Numbered from the stretch's first letter, positions 1 to 5,635 are shown. The stretch is DNA of 6,123 nt from CADCTB01 sp038214685 (GCA_038214685.1 JBBQRO010000193.1:1-6123); one strand, 5' to 3'. The notes: a model not told the origin generated them from the sequence alone. Numbers and translations are program-made.

Positions 1-140
1 CTGGATAGAGATATGGTACAATCGGCATAGGCTGCACTCGTCAGTCGGGTACCGGCCACCCGTCGAAGCCTACAACGACCACATCACACAACAAGCCGCC
101 GCATAACACCAACCGACTCCGGAAAACGTGGGGAACTCCA
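1..140 (+). mobile_element. Right end of an IS3-family insertion sequence (left part outside window)
   Basis: The stretch holds the C-terminal codons of an IS3-type transposase (to 106) and then about 34 bases of terminal sequence. Read on the minus strand from 140, this terminus begins TGGAGTTCCCCACG, and IS3-family ends typically begin with TG, so I place the right inverted repeat at about 113-140. The IS boundary is inferred, because the left end is not in the window and the inverted repeat and 3-4 base target duplication cannot be compared. The element lies just upstream of the replication operon in the same orientation, so read-through or an outward promoter could affect those genes. Confidence 0.6.
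2..106 (+). CDS. IS3-family transposase (OrfB), C-terminal fragment
   Basis: Thirty-four codons in frame from the window edge to the TAA at 104-106. The residues run W-I-E-I-W-Y-N-R-H-R-L-H-S-S-V-G-Y-R-P-P, which is the conserved end of the DDE (rve) integrase domain of IS3-family OrfB proteins, usually seen as (Y)IE.(F/W)YN..R.HS.LGY.(S/P)P. A short tail ends Q-Q-A-A-A. The catalytic D, D and E residues lie upstream of the window, so intactness cannot be judged. In this family OrfB is usually made as an OrfAB fusion by programmed frameshifting and performs copy-out/paste-in transposition. The family call rests on this motif alone; the subgroup cannot be told. Confidence 0.8.
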   Translation, partial: WIEIWYNRHRLHSSVGYRPPVEAYNDHITQQAAA

Positions 141-278
141 GTGGCCGTGCGGCTCGACGCTGCGGCCGGGCTCGCCTCGTACGCCCTGCTCGGCGAGCTT
201 GACCGGGACGTTGCCGATGAGGGCGTCGTTCGGCTGCTGGAACGGGCGCAGGACTTCCTGAAGCAGGTGGCGTCATGA
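141..278 (+). pseudogene. 3' remnant of a gene probably truncated by the IS (45 codons)
   Basis: A GTG at 141 opens a 45-codon frame ending in the TGA at 276-278, which overlaps the ATG of the next gene as ATGA. The product is helical and charged, with a run like DVADEGVVRLLERAQDFLK, and I recognise no family. The frame begins exactly where the IS right end is inferred to stop (140/141). The simplest reading is that the IS landed inside a longer first gene of the operon and only its 3' part remains. GGGGA at 130-134, inside the IS end, could act as a ribosome binding site for the GTG, so a short protein may still be made. The frame stays open back to position 9 through the IS, but no good start is seen there. 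Confidence 0.5.
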
Positions 279-706
279 GCGGCCGGTACACAGCGCCGAA
301 GGTGACCGCCATCGTCGGACCCGTCGGCATGCGGGCCGCGTACCCGGGCTTGATCGCCAAGTACGACCGCTGCGTCGAGGCGCTCGACCTGTTGCCTGTC
401 CAGACATGCCCGCACCTGATGGACGTGGCCACCGTCGCGATCGCGTGTAGCGATCATCCGGCTGGTGGTGTCCGCTGCTACCGGTGCGCCGAAGATCACA
501 TCGCCCACCACAGCGACGACCTCGAGCACACGTGCGATCAGTGCGGGAGGGTTGGTCCGCTGGCGAGGACAGTGGCCATGCGCACCATCGCCGACGGGGT
601 GCCGACCCACGACCTCAACGGGGTCGATGGCACCCTGCACGGCACGGTCGTGGTCGCCGGGCTCGGCGTGTGTGCTCGCTGCATGCGGCGGGGAGGTCAC
701 CGATGA
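275..706 (+). CDS. Cys/His-rich small protein, probable zinc-binding, unknown function
   Basis: 143 residues from the ATG at 275, which overlaps the previous stop by four bases; AGGTGG just upstream is a modest ribosome binding site. No family is recognised. Candidate metal ligands come in pairs: C45-P-H47, C58/H61, C68-x-x-C71 with H75, H78 and H79, C87-x-x-C90 and C133-x-x-C136 with H142. The two close pairs C68/C71 and C87/C90, with histidines between, look like a zinc finger or zinc ribbon. It stands directly before the Prim-Pol gene, again with an ATGA overlap, so it is probably co-translated with the replication proteins. A role as a DNA-binding accessory factor is inference; it could equally be a structural zinc protein. 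Confidence 0.75.
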   Translation: MSGRYTAPKVTAIVGPVGMRAAYPGLIAKYDRCVEALDLLPVQTCPHLMDVATVAIACSDHPAGGVRCYRCAEDHIAHHSDDLEHTCDQCGRVGPLARTVAMRTIADGVPTHDLNGVDGTLHGTVVVAGLGVCARCMRRGGHR

Positions 707-1659
707 CCGGCCTGTCAATCAACGGGCAGTGGGCCATCTGGTACGCCACCCACCTCGACGTCCCCCTGTTCCCCATCTGGGGCGTCGTGGACGGCGTGTG
801 CGAGTGCAACCGGGCCAACTGCGGCAAAGAGACGGGCAAGCACCCGATCGGCCACCTGGTTCACAACGGGGCCAGTGACGCCACCACGGACGTCGAGGTG
901 CTGACCGCTTGGTGGACCCGCCACCCGAACGCCAACATCGGCTTGGCCGCGGGCTTCGTGTTCGACGTGTTGGACCTCGACTACCTCGACCCCTTCACCC
1001 AGTCGACGCCGGCCGACGACCCGCTGGAGATCCTCGCCAACGAAGGCCACCAGGGCGTCGTCGACTGGCTCGGGAACGGCGAGCTCGGCCCGGTGTCCAT
1101 GACCGGCCGGGGCCGCCACGTCCTGGTGCAGCCGACTGGTTTCCGCAACAAGACGGGCAACCGGTCGAACATGCCGGGGCATTGCGACTGGCGGGGCATC
1201 GGTGGCTACATGATCGCCCCGCCCTCGATGCACGCCAGCGGTCACCGGTACGCCTGGCTCGACGAGTTCCCCATCACCGCGTCGATCCCCGAAGCACCCG
1301 AAGCGTTGCTCGACATGCTGCGGGCCACCGAGCGGGCCGCAGGGGCACGAGACGACGTACTCGCCCCCGTGGTCCACCTCGACCCGCGCAGGGGCGACGG
1401 GACCCGCTACGGGCTCGCTGCGCTCCACAGGGCGTGCGACACGATCGCCGCTGCTGCCGAGGGCACACGCAACCAGACCCTCTACGACGAGGCGTACAGC
1501 ATCTACCGGCTCGTGGCCGGCGGGGAGCTGACAATCACCATCGTCGACGACTGCCTGACCGCCGCCGGTCAACACCTCGGTCTGTCCGACCGGGAGATCA
1601 CCAGAACCCTCGACTCCGCCAGCGACCGGGGCCAGCAGCGACCGAAGGCGGCGGCATGA
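703..1659 (+). CDS. Bifunctional DNA primase/polymerase (Prim-Pol, archaeo-eukaryotic primase fold)
   Basis: 318 residues. The ATG at 703 follows a strong GGGAGG at 691-696 and overlaps the previous stop as ATGA; the frame is open further upstream, but that stretch lies over the previous gene. The N-terminus carries C33-x-C35 and C40 followed by GKETGKHP (41-48), the Cys and GKHP signature common in Prim-Pol proteins of phages and integrated elements. D91-L-D93 fits the metal-binding D-x-D, TGRGRHVL (134-141) fits the TGxGxxH motif, and RGIGGYMIAPPS (164-175) is the family's nucleotide-binding GG...PPS motif. The C-terminal part (about 254-305, GTRNQTL then a helical segment) resembles the helical domain that often follows Prim-Pol. 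Such enzymes make primers and extend them on single-stranded DNA. It is followed at once by an ATPase gene, the usual partner for unwinding or loading. Confidence 0.88.
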   Translation: MTGLSINGQWAIWYATHLDVPLFPIWGVVDGVCECNRANCGKETGKHPIGHLVHNGASDATTDVEVLTAWWTRHPNANIGLAAGFVFDVLDLDYLDPFTQSTPADDPLEILANEGHQGVVDWLGNGELGPVSMTGRGRHVLVQPTGFRNKTGNRSNMPGHCDWRGIGGYMIAPPSMHASGHRYAWLDEFPITASIPEAPEALLDMLRATERAAGARDDVLAPVVHLDPRRGDGTRYGLAALHRACDTIAAAAEGTRNQTLYDEAYSIYRLVAGGELTITIVDDCLTAAGQHLGLSDREITRTLDSASDRGQQRPKAAA

Positions 1660-2774
1660 GCACCTACACCGATCGTCTCAACGGCGCCCGAGTGGCCGAC
1701 GCCCAGGCGGCGGAAGACATCCTCACCGCCGCCCGCAAGGGGCTGAACGTGCGCCCGGTGCGGGAGCTGGCCGAGGAAGTCGACGCCACCCCCCCGCCCC
1801 AGTGGCTCGCACAGCCCGTGTGGCCGGCCGACAGCTACGGCGTCATCGGTGGTGCGCACAAGGCGGGCAAGTCTTGGTTGGTGGACGACCTGACCGTGGC
1901 TGCGTCGGCCGGGTTGGCGTGGCTCGACAAGTGGCCGTGCACGCGGTCGGGCACCGTGCTGCTGTTCGCCGGTGAGGGTGGGAAGCGGAAGCTCGTCCGC
2001 CGGCTGCGGGCCGTGGCCGCCCAGAAGGGTGTCCGGCTCGAAGACTTGCCCATCTATGTGTCCGAGCGGGTGCCGCACCTGCGCCAGGCCGATCAGATCC
2101 TGGCGTTCCAGGCTGAAGTGGAGGAGCTGCGCCCGGTGCTCGTGGTCATCGACCCCGCCTACCTCGCCGTGCGCGGCACCCAGATGTCCAGCCTCGTCGA
2201 TGTGGGCGAGACGTTGGAGGCGGCGCAGCACACGTGCCAGGCTGCCGGTGCCGCTCTCGTGGTGTCGCACCACTTCAACCAGTCGGGCACGGGCACAGGG
2301 GCCGAGCGCTTCTCCGGTGCCGGTTGGGCCGAGTGGGGTCGGGTCATCGTGGCCATGACCGTGACCGCGGCGTCGACCAACGAGGCCGGGCGGTCATCCG
2401 CCATAGTCCGGCTGGAGTTCCGGGGTGACGAGATCGGCGACCAGGTGCACGAGTACCGGCGCGAGGTGTGGGCCGACGACCCCGACGACCTCGGCTCGCC
2501 GATGCACTACGAGCTGGCCGACGCCGGGCCCAACCTTAAGGGTGCCCGGCCCGACAAGTTCGAGGCGGCCGTCGACAAGGTGCTCGAGGTGGTTGGCAAC
2601 ACCGGCGGGTTGGGGCTGCGGGAGCTTCGGGCCAAGGTCGGTGGCCGGGCCGCTGACGTCGATGCGGCGATCGAACACCTGCTGCGCACCAGCCGCATCG
2701 AAGTCGAGGATCAGGGCAAGGGGAAGCCGAAGCGTCACTGGGTTCCGGGGCGCAGTCTTCGGGTCGTCAAGTGA
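1656..2774 (+). CDS. AAA/RecA-fold ATPase, RepA-like replicative helicase or loader
   Basis: 372 residues from the ATG at 1656, with GAAGG at 1644-1648 and an ATGA overlap with the Prim-Pol gene. Walker A is GGAHKAGKS at 65-73 and Walker B is VLVVIDP at 161-167. FAGEGGKRKL (104-113) and VVSHHFNQ (202-209) match conserved positions of the AAA_25/RepA group, as does the SGAGWAEWGR segment (220-229). The C-terminal part (about 300-356, ending GKGKPKRHW) looks like a winged-helix DNA-binding domain. This layout fits RepA-type hexameric helicases or ATPases coded next to Prim-Pol in phages, plasmids and satellites. Whether it unwinds DNA or only loads another helicase cannot be told from sequence. 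The gene ends directly at the GTGTGTCC repeat array. Confidence 0.85.
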   Translation: MSTYTDRLNGARVADAQAAEDILTAARKGLNVRPVRELAEEVDATPPPQWLAQPVWPADSYGVIGGAHKAGKSWLVDDLTVAASAGLAWLDKWPCTRSGTVLLFAGEGGKRKLVRRLRAVAAQKGVRLEDLPIYVSERVPHLRQADQILAFQAEVEELRPVLVVIDPAYLAVRGTQMSSLVDVGETLEAAQHTCQAAGAALVVSHHFNQSGTGTGAERFSGAGWAEWGRVIVAMTVTAASTNEAGRSSAIVRLEFRGDEIGDQVHEYRREVWADDPDDLGSPMHYELADAGPNLKGARPDKFEAAVDKVLEVVGNTGGLGLRELRAKVGGRAADVDAAIEHLLRTSRIEVEDQGKGKPKRHWVPGRSLRVVK

Positions 2775-3295
2775 GGGTGTGTCCGGGTGTGTCCGGGTGT
2801 GTCCCGGACAAGGTCAGGATGGGCGGGGAAGTGTGTCCCCGCAGGGTGTGTCCCCTTAGGGAACACCCTGCGGGACACACCCCCACCCCGGGCCACGGCC
2901 ACGGTGGTTCATCAGAGCATCGGGACACACCTAGGGACACACCCCTGAGAGGTGCGAGCCGGAGCAACGCGAGCCGCACGATCGATGCCCGGTACGTGAC
3001 CGCGTGGCGCGAGAAGGTCCGCATGGCCATACAGCACCGGTGGCGTCAGGCCCGTCGTGACGGCGCGGTGGTCACCCGCGTCGCCGTCGAGCAGGCCCTT
3101 GCACTCGATCCTGAGCGCTTGTTCCACGCCGGCCTCCAGGCTGCAGCAGGAGGGTGCCCGTCGTGCGGCGGGCTGACCGAGCTCGGCCGTGTCCGGCTGT
3201 GCATCGTCGACAGGGACGCCGAGGCCAAGTACCCGGTCAACCTCGAGTGGCGCACTGCCTCCTGCCCCGGTTGCCGGACGAGGCGGGCAGCGTGA
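2771..3295 (+). CDS. Small zinc-ribbon-like protein with repeat-bearing 5' end, start uncertain
   Basis: The longest frame, 174 residues, starts at the GTG at 2771 and overlaps the ATPase stop as GTGA. Its first 58 codons or so run through eight copies of GTGTGTCC or its complement and give an odd Cys/Pro/Thr-rich peptide. From about 2951 the third codon positions are nearly all G or C (23 of 25 codons counted in 2951-3025), as in a true gene. Other in-frame starts are ATG 2819 (AAGG five bases upstream) and ATG 3023 (GAGAAGG upstream, 90-residue product). The C-terminal part has C129-P-S-C132 and C165-P-G-C168, a zinc-ribbon layout, after a basic helical region (about 75-125). No family is recognised. 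The position after the ATPase suggests a replication or regulatory accessory protein; this is inference. Confidence 0.6.
   Translation: MRVCPGVSGCVPDKVRMGGEVCPRRVCPLREHPAGHTPTPGHGHGGSSEHRDTPRDTPLRGASRSNASRTIDARYVTAWREKVRMAIQHRWRQARRDGAVVTRVAVEQALALDPERLFHAGLQAAAGGCPSCGGLTELGRVRLCIVDRDAEAKYPVNLEWRTASCPGCRTRRAA
2775..2944 (+). repeat. Iteron-like array: eight copies of GTGTGTCC, five direct and three inverted
   Basis: Three perfect tandem 10-mers GGGTGTGTCC occupy 2775-2784, 2785-2794 and 2795-2804. Further copies of GTGTGTCC are at 2831-2838 and 2846-2853 (the latter within a full 10-mer, 2844-2853). The inverted form GGACACAC is at 2873-2880, 2923-2930 and 2935-2942. The array starts one base after the stop codon of the ATPase gene. 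Clustered short direct and inverted repeats beside replication genes are typical of iteron origins or of regulator operators. No clearly A+T-rich melting region is seen beside it, which weakens the origin reading. Confidence 0.8.
2831..2880 (+). promoter_or_regulatory. Long hairpin in the centre of the repeat array
   Basis: The left arm at 2831-2849 and right arm at 2863-2880 pair over 18 base pairs with a single extra C bulged in the left arm. The core CCCGCAGGGTGT (2838-2849) pairs perfectly with 2863-2874. The loop is 13 bases and contains CCCTTAGGG, which can pair again. No T-run follows, so it is not a classic intrinsic terminator. It may be a cruciform in an origin, a single-strand initiation site for the Prim-Pol, or an RNA hairpin that hides starts of the overlapping frame. 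Confidence 0.6.
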
Positions 3296-3873
3296 CCGGC
3301 CGATCGCTGAAGCCCGATCTGCCGTCCCTCGATGCTCTGGTCGATGACCTGTTGGCCGAGCACCTGGCGGCGGCGTTGACCTTCTACCTGCCGGTAGTGA
3401 AAGCCAACGGCGGGGGCACCGTCCTCGCCGACCGGCTGGGCGAGGTTCGCAACAGATGCGTGGCCATCAGACGCAGCTGGCCAGGAGCGGCCCTGAGCGG
3501 CCAGGAGCGGCCAAACGAGCAGGTAGTAGGCGGTTCGTTGGACACTGGACAGGTGCCTCTCACCCACAGTTACCGCGCTGCGGCGGTGCGGTTGGGTGTG
3601 AGCGAGCGGACCGTGCGCCGCCTGGTGGGTGAGGGCCTACTGGGAGTCCTCCCCATCGGGCGGCGACGGGTGATTGCAGAAGTCGAACTCGAACGGTACG
3701 TGGCCTCACAGGCCGGACAGGGAGCAGGAGATGGCGGACAAGCTGACGGCGGCACAGGTGTTGGAGGCAGTGCAGCTCGACCCACGCAACCCCATGGACC
3801 GGGGGGCGCTGATGCACCTCGAACGCCGGGCGCAGGAGCAGGGCAGCGGGATGACGGGGCTGAAGCTGCGTGA
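3292..3873 (+). CDS. Helix-turn-helix protein, excisionase/MerR-like DNA-binding domain
   Basis: 193 residues from the GTG at 3292, overlapping the previous stop as GTGA with GAGG at 3280-3283. Residues about 93-138 (SYRAAAVRLGVSERTVRRLV, then a G-R-R-R wing and VELERYVAS) form a winged helix-turn-helix of the kind found in excisionases and small phage regulators. The N-terminal 60 residues are helical and unrecognised. The linker (about 62-76) is coded by two copies of a 14-base repeat. The tail after about residue 147 is low-complexity Gly/Ala/Gln and overlaps the next gene by 143 bases in another frame, so it may be a read-through extension without function. It could control the replication operon or excision by binding DNA; the GTGTGTCC array is a possible target, but that is a guess. 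Confidence 0.7.
   Translation: MTGRSLKPDLPSLDALVDDLLAEHLAAALTFYLPVVKANGGGTVLADRLGEVRNRCVAIRRSWPGAALSGQERPNEQVVGGSLDTGQVPLTHSYRAAAVRLGVSERTVRRLVGEGLLGVLPIGRRRVIAEVELERYVASQAGQGAGDGGQADGGTGVGGSAARPTQPHGPGGADAPRTPGAGAGQRDDGAEAA
3479..3512 (+). repeat. Short direct repeat, two copies of a 14-mer at 20-base spacing
   Basis: GGCCAGGAGCGGCC occurs at 3479-3492 and 3499-3512. The six bases between the copies (CTGAGC) include AGC, which also precedes each GGCC closely. The period of 20 is not a multiple of three, so the copies code different residues in the linker of the helix-turn-helix protein. This suggests local duplication by slippage, or a binding site for that protein. Confidence 0.7.
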
Positions 3874-4522
3874 ACTGGCCCAGGCCAAGCTCGACAGCGT
3901 CACCCCGGTCACCAGCACGCACACCCTCCCGTGGGCCGGGGCGAAGGCGGCGGACTCCGGGTACGGGATCGGCGCCGGTGAGGCCATGTACGGCGCGGCC
4001 AGGGCCGAGGGCGACGGTAGGAAGGCCAAGGAGCTGGGCGCCGCTGACATCATGTGGTTGGGTCGCCTGCCCGCTGACCCCGCTCAGGTGAGCGCCGCCG
4101 ATGCCAAGCGCCTGGCCGAGCTCTCCCTTGCCGTGGTGCCCGGGTCGTCGGACCAGGTGCTCCTCGACAGCGTGTTCAAGCCTGTCCGGGCCCACCACGA
4201 ACGCAAGGCCGCCGCCATCGAGGTGGAGAACGCCCGACGCCGGCTCAACCCCGTCGAGGCCACCCCGGGCCGTCAGTCCGGTATCGCCGCCCTGGCCGAG
4301 CAGGCGCTGGCCGTGGCCATCCGTGACCAGGAACCAGCCTTGCACGATGACGAAGCCCGCTCGAGGGCCCGCCGTGAAGTGGGGGTCGTGGTCGACCGGA
4401 TGAAGGAAGCCCGGTTGACGGACCTCACCTACGCCGAGAGCCGCTTGGCGGACGTGCGCAGCGGCGTGCTGACCCCCCTGGTGGACACCCTGCGGCCCGG
4501 CGCCGGCATGGACGAGGACTGA
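3731..4522 (+). CDS. Unrecognised 263-residue helical protein
   Basis: I choose the ATG at 3731 because GGGAG (3720-3724) stands six bases before it; the frame opens earlier, at 3674, but without such a site and inside the helix-turn-helix gene. The protein is soluble-looking, with no signal peptide or membrane segment. It has charged Ala-rich helices around 1-55, 122-137, 153-172 and 185-245, broken by a Gly/Ala-rich stretch at about 69-90. There is no Cys and no catalytic motif I can name. The C-terminus is acidic (GMDED). It overlaps the end of the previous gene by 143 bases and is followed after five bases by the next gene. Its place between the regulator and the HNH/terminase genes suggests an element-specific protein, but I assign no function. 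Confidence 0.75.
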   Translation: MADKLTAAQVLEAVQLDPRNPMDRGALMHLERRAQEQGSGMTGLKLRELAQAKLDSVTPVTSTHTLPWAGAKAADSGYGIGAGEAMYGAARAEGDGRKAKELGAADIMWLGRLPADPAQVSAADAKRLAELSLAVVPGSSDQVLLDSVFKPVRAHHERKAAAIEVENARRRLNPVEATPGRQSGIAALAEQALAVAIRDQEPALHDDEARSRARREVGVVVDRMKEARLTDLTYAESRLADVRSGVLTPLVDTLRPGAGMDED

Positions 4523-4527
4523 GCACC

Positions 4528-4779
4528 ATGACTGACACTCTGCAGCTCACGGCCATGGGCCGAACCCTTGACGTGGTCGAGGTGATGACCAGCCCGAACG
4601 GCAACTACCGGTTCACCGTGCGGTGGGACGAGGCCACCGTGGTCGTCACCGCCCCGTACGTGCGCCCACCCGCGGTGCCCGGTCGGTACGTGATCCACGG
4701 TGGGTTCAGTGTCTCGACCGTGCAAGACCCGCTCGTGGTCGGACCCGGTCAGGCACCCAGCAGCAGGGCAGCAGCCTGA
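4528..4779 (+). CDS. Small unrecognised protein, probably beta-rich (83 residues)
   Basis: The ATG at 4528 lies five bases after the preceding stop, with GAGG at 4514-4517 inside the end of that gene. The stop TGA at 4777-4779 shares a base with the ATG of the HNH gene. Alternating hydrophobic and polar residues (about 4-19, 26-43, 53-72) suggest several beta strands forming a small barrel or sandwich; the tail is Ala/Ser-rich. No cysteines, no membrane segment and no recognised motif. G/C-rich third positions and the tight spacing support it as a real gene. Function unknown. Confidence 0.7.
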   Translation: MTDTLQLTAMGRTLDVVEVMTSPNGNYRFTVRWDEATVVVTAPYVRPPAVPGRYVIHGGFSVSTVQDPLVVGPGQAPSSRAAA

Positions 4780-5108
4780 TGGCCTGGCAGCGAACCACCA
4801 GCAGTCACGCACGGGGCTACGGGGCCAAGTGGCAGAAGGTTCGCCTCTACGTCCTCGAGAGGGACAGGGGCCGCTGCTACGTGTGCGGTGGCGACGGTGC
4901 CAACCAGGTCGACCACGTGGTGAGTCGAGCCAAGGGAGGAAGCGACCACCCGTCCAACCTGAGAGCCATCCACGACAAGCCGTGCCATCGGACGAAGTCT
5001 GCTCGGGAGGGTGCAGCGTCAGGTGGTGGTCGTGGTTGGTCGGGCAGTGGGTGGCGTGGGGTGAGGCAGAACCCCATCGCTGCTGATCATCCGGGGCTGC
5101 TGCGGTGA
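4779..5108 (+). CDS. HNH endonuclease, phage packaging-associated type
   Basis: 109 residues from the ATG at 4779, translationally coupled to the previous gene (TGATG). A basic N-terminus with RGYGAKWQKVR (12-22) and LERDRGRC (26-33) is typical of phage HNH proteins. C33-x-x-C36 pairs with C69 and H70 region to form the zinc site; D45-H46 is the catalytic HNH start; N60 and H65 complete the motif, in the block KGGSDHPSNLRAIH (52-65). The C-terminus (QNPIAADHPGLL) follows a Gly/Ser/Trp-rich linker. In many cos phages an HNH nuclease coded next to the terminase helps the terminase cut at cos. The P27 small terminase gene 125 bases downstream fits that role. A free-standing homing endonuclease is less likely, given its place in the gene row. 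Confidence 0.9.
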   Translation: MAWQRTTSSHARGYGAKWQKVRLYVLERDRGRCYVCGGDGANQVDHVVSRAKGGSDHPSNLRAIHDKPCHRTKSAREGAASGGGRGWSGSGWRGVRQNPIAADHPGLLR

Positions 5109-5233
5109 CGGCTACATACGTGCAGGTCAGAGGGGGTGGGACCCCCTGCCCCCCCGGGTCGCTCCAAGACCGGCAAGGTCGCCCTCTACGTGAGCATTGC
5201 CGCCACGACGTTTCGCGGTCAGAGGCCCGTTAG
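5109..5233 (+). other. Non-coding gap with G/C-tract hairpin, candidate cos or packaging site
   Basis: This 125-base gap separates the HNH and small-terminase genes; every other junction in the window is shorter or overlapping. AGGGGGT (5131-5137) and ACCCCCT (5141-5147) form a perfect 7-base-pair hairpin with a GGG loop, followed by a C run and GGG (5149-5158). No T-run follows. In cos phages the cohesive-end site usually lies near the small terminase and HNH genes, so this is the best candidate here. The cleavage position cannot be read from the sequence. AGAGG at 5221-5225 at its right end is the ribosome binding site of the terminase gene. Confidence 0.45.
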
Positions 5234-5635
5234 ATGGCCGATTTCGGTGTTCCGAAGGGCCTGGGAGCCCGTGGAAAGGCCCTGTGGCGGGCCGCTACGG
5301 CCGATTTCGAGCTGTCGACGTCCGACGGGATCATGCTCGAGCAGGCGTGCGCCCAGCTCGACAACATCGCCGCTCTCGAAGCGCTCCTGGCTGAGCAGGG
5401 CCTTCTGGTGGAAGGCAGCACCGGCCGTCAGCGACTGAATCCTGTGGTCGCTGAGATCCGTCAGGGCCGTCTGGCGTTCGGGAAGCTGATCGACGCCCTG
5501 GCCTGGCCCCTCGATGAGGGTGACGAGGGCGCGACGCCGGCTGCGCGTCGTGCGGCGAAGGCTGCGAACGCCCGTTGGGGTCGGGTCCGCCTGATTGAGG
5601 ACAAGCGGGCTGGTCACCCGAATGCGGCGTCGTAG
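5234..5635 (+). CDS. Phage terminase small subunit, P27 family
   Basis: 133 residues from the ATG at 5234, with AGAGG eight bases upstream. The pattern is that of P27 proteins: PKGLGARGKALWRA (7-20), an aromatic-acidic F25, a helix D31-GIMLEQACAQLDNI that recognises DNA in this family's model, then LLAEQGLLVEGSTGRQRLNP (51-70) and VVAEIRQGRLAFGKLIDAL (71-89). A Pro/Ala-rich linker and a basic tail (RWGRVRLIEDKR, 114-125) complete it. The small subunit binds the packaging site and hands DNA to the large subunit. Length is normal for the family. What is odd is the downstream neighbour: a large terminase would be expected, but only a 119-residue unknown follows. Satellites often carry their own small terminase to redirect a helper's packaging. 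Confidence 0.8.
   Translation: MADFGVPKGLGARGKALWRAATADFELSTSDGIMLEQACAQLDNIAALEALLAEQGLLVEGSTGRQRLNPVVAEIRQGRLAFGKLIDALAWPLDEGDEGATPAARRAAKAANARWGRVRLIEDKRAGHPNAAS

Noticed and set aside
484..702. Upstream extension of the Prim-Pol frame
   Set aside because: It lies over the Cys/His-rich gene and gives an Arg-rich product typical of a wrong frame. The ATG at 703 has GGGAGG and the usual ATGA junction.
715..1575. Long minus-strand open frame of 286 codons
   Set aside because: It mirrors the Prim-Pol gene, whose motifs and ribosome site are clear. High-G+C coding DNA commonly leaves the opposite strand open.
1569..2273. Long minus-strand open frame of 234 codons
   Set aside because: Opposite strand of the ATPase gene with Walker A and B; no recognisable motif in its own product.
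2831..2880. Intrinsic transcription terminator
   Set aside because: The stem is strong but no T-run follows, and the next gene continues in the same direction with coding continuity.
2775..2944. CRISPR array
   Set aside because: The repeat unit is only 8-10 bases, occurs in both orientations, and has irregular spacing without spacers of constant length.
3560..4345. Minus-strand open frame of 261 codons
   Set aside because: Covers the helix-turn-helix and 263-residue genes backwards. The + strand frames have better starts, ribosome sites and continuity with neighbours.
5595..5621. TTG start for the gene after the small terminase
   Set aside because: It would lengthen the overlap to 41 bases with a rare start codon. 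The ATG at 5622 gives a short overlap like other junctions, although its ribosome site is weak.
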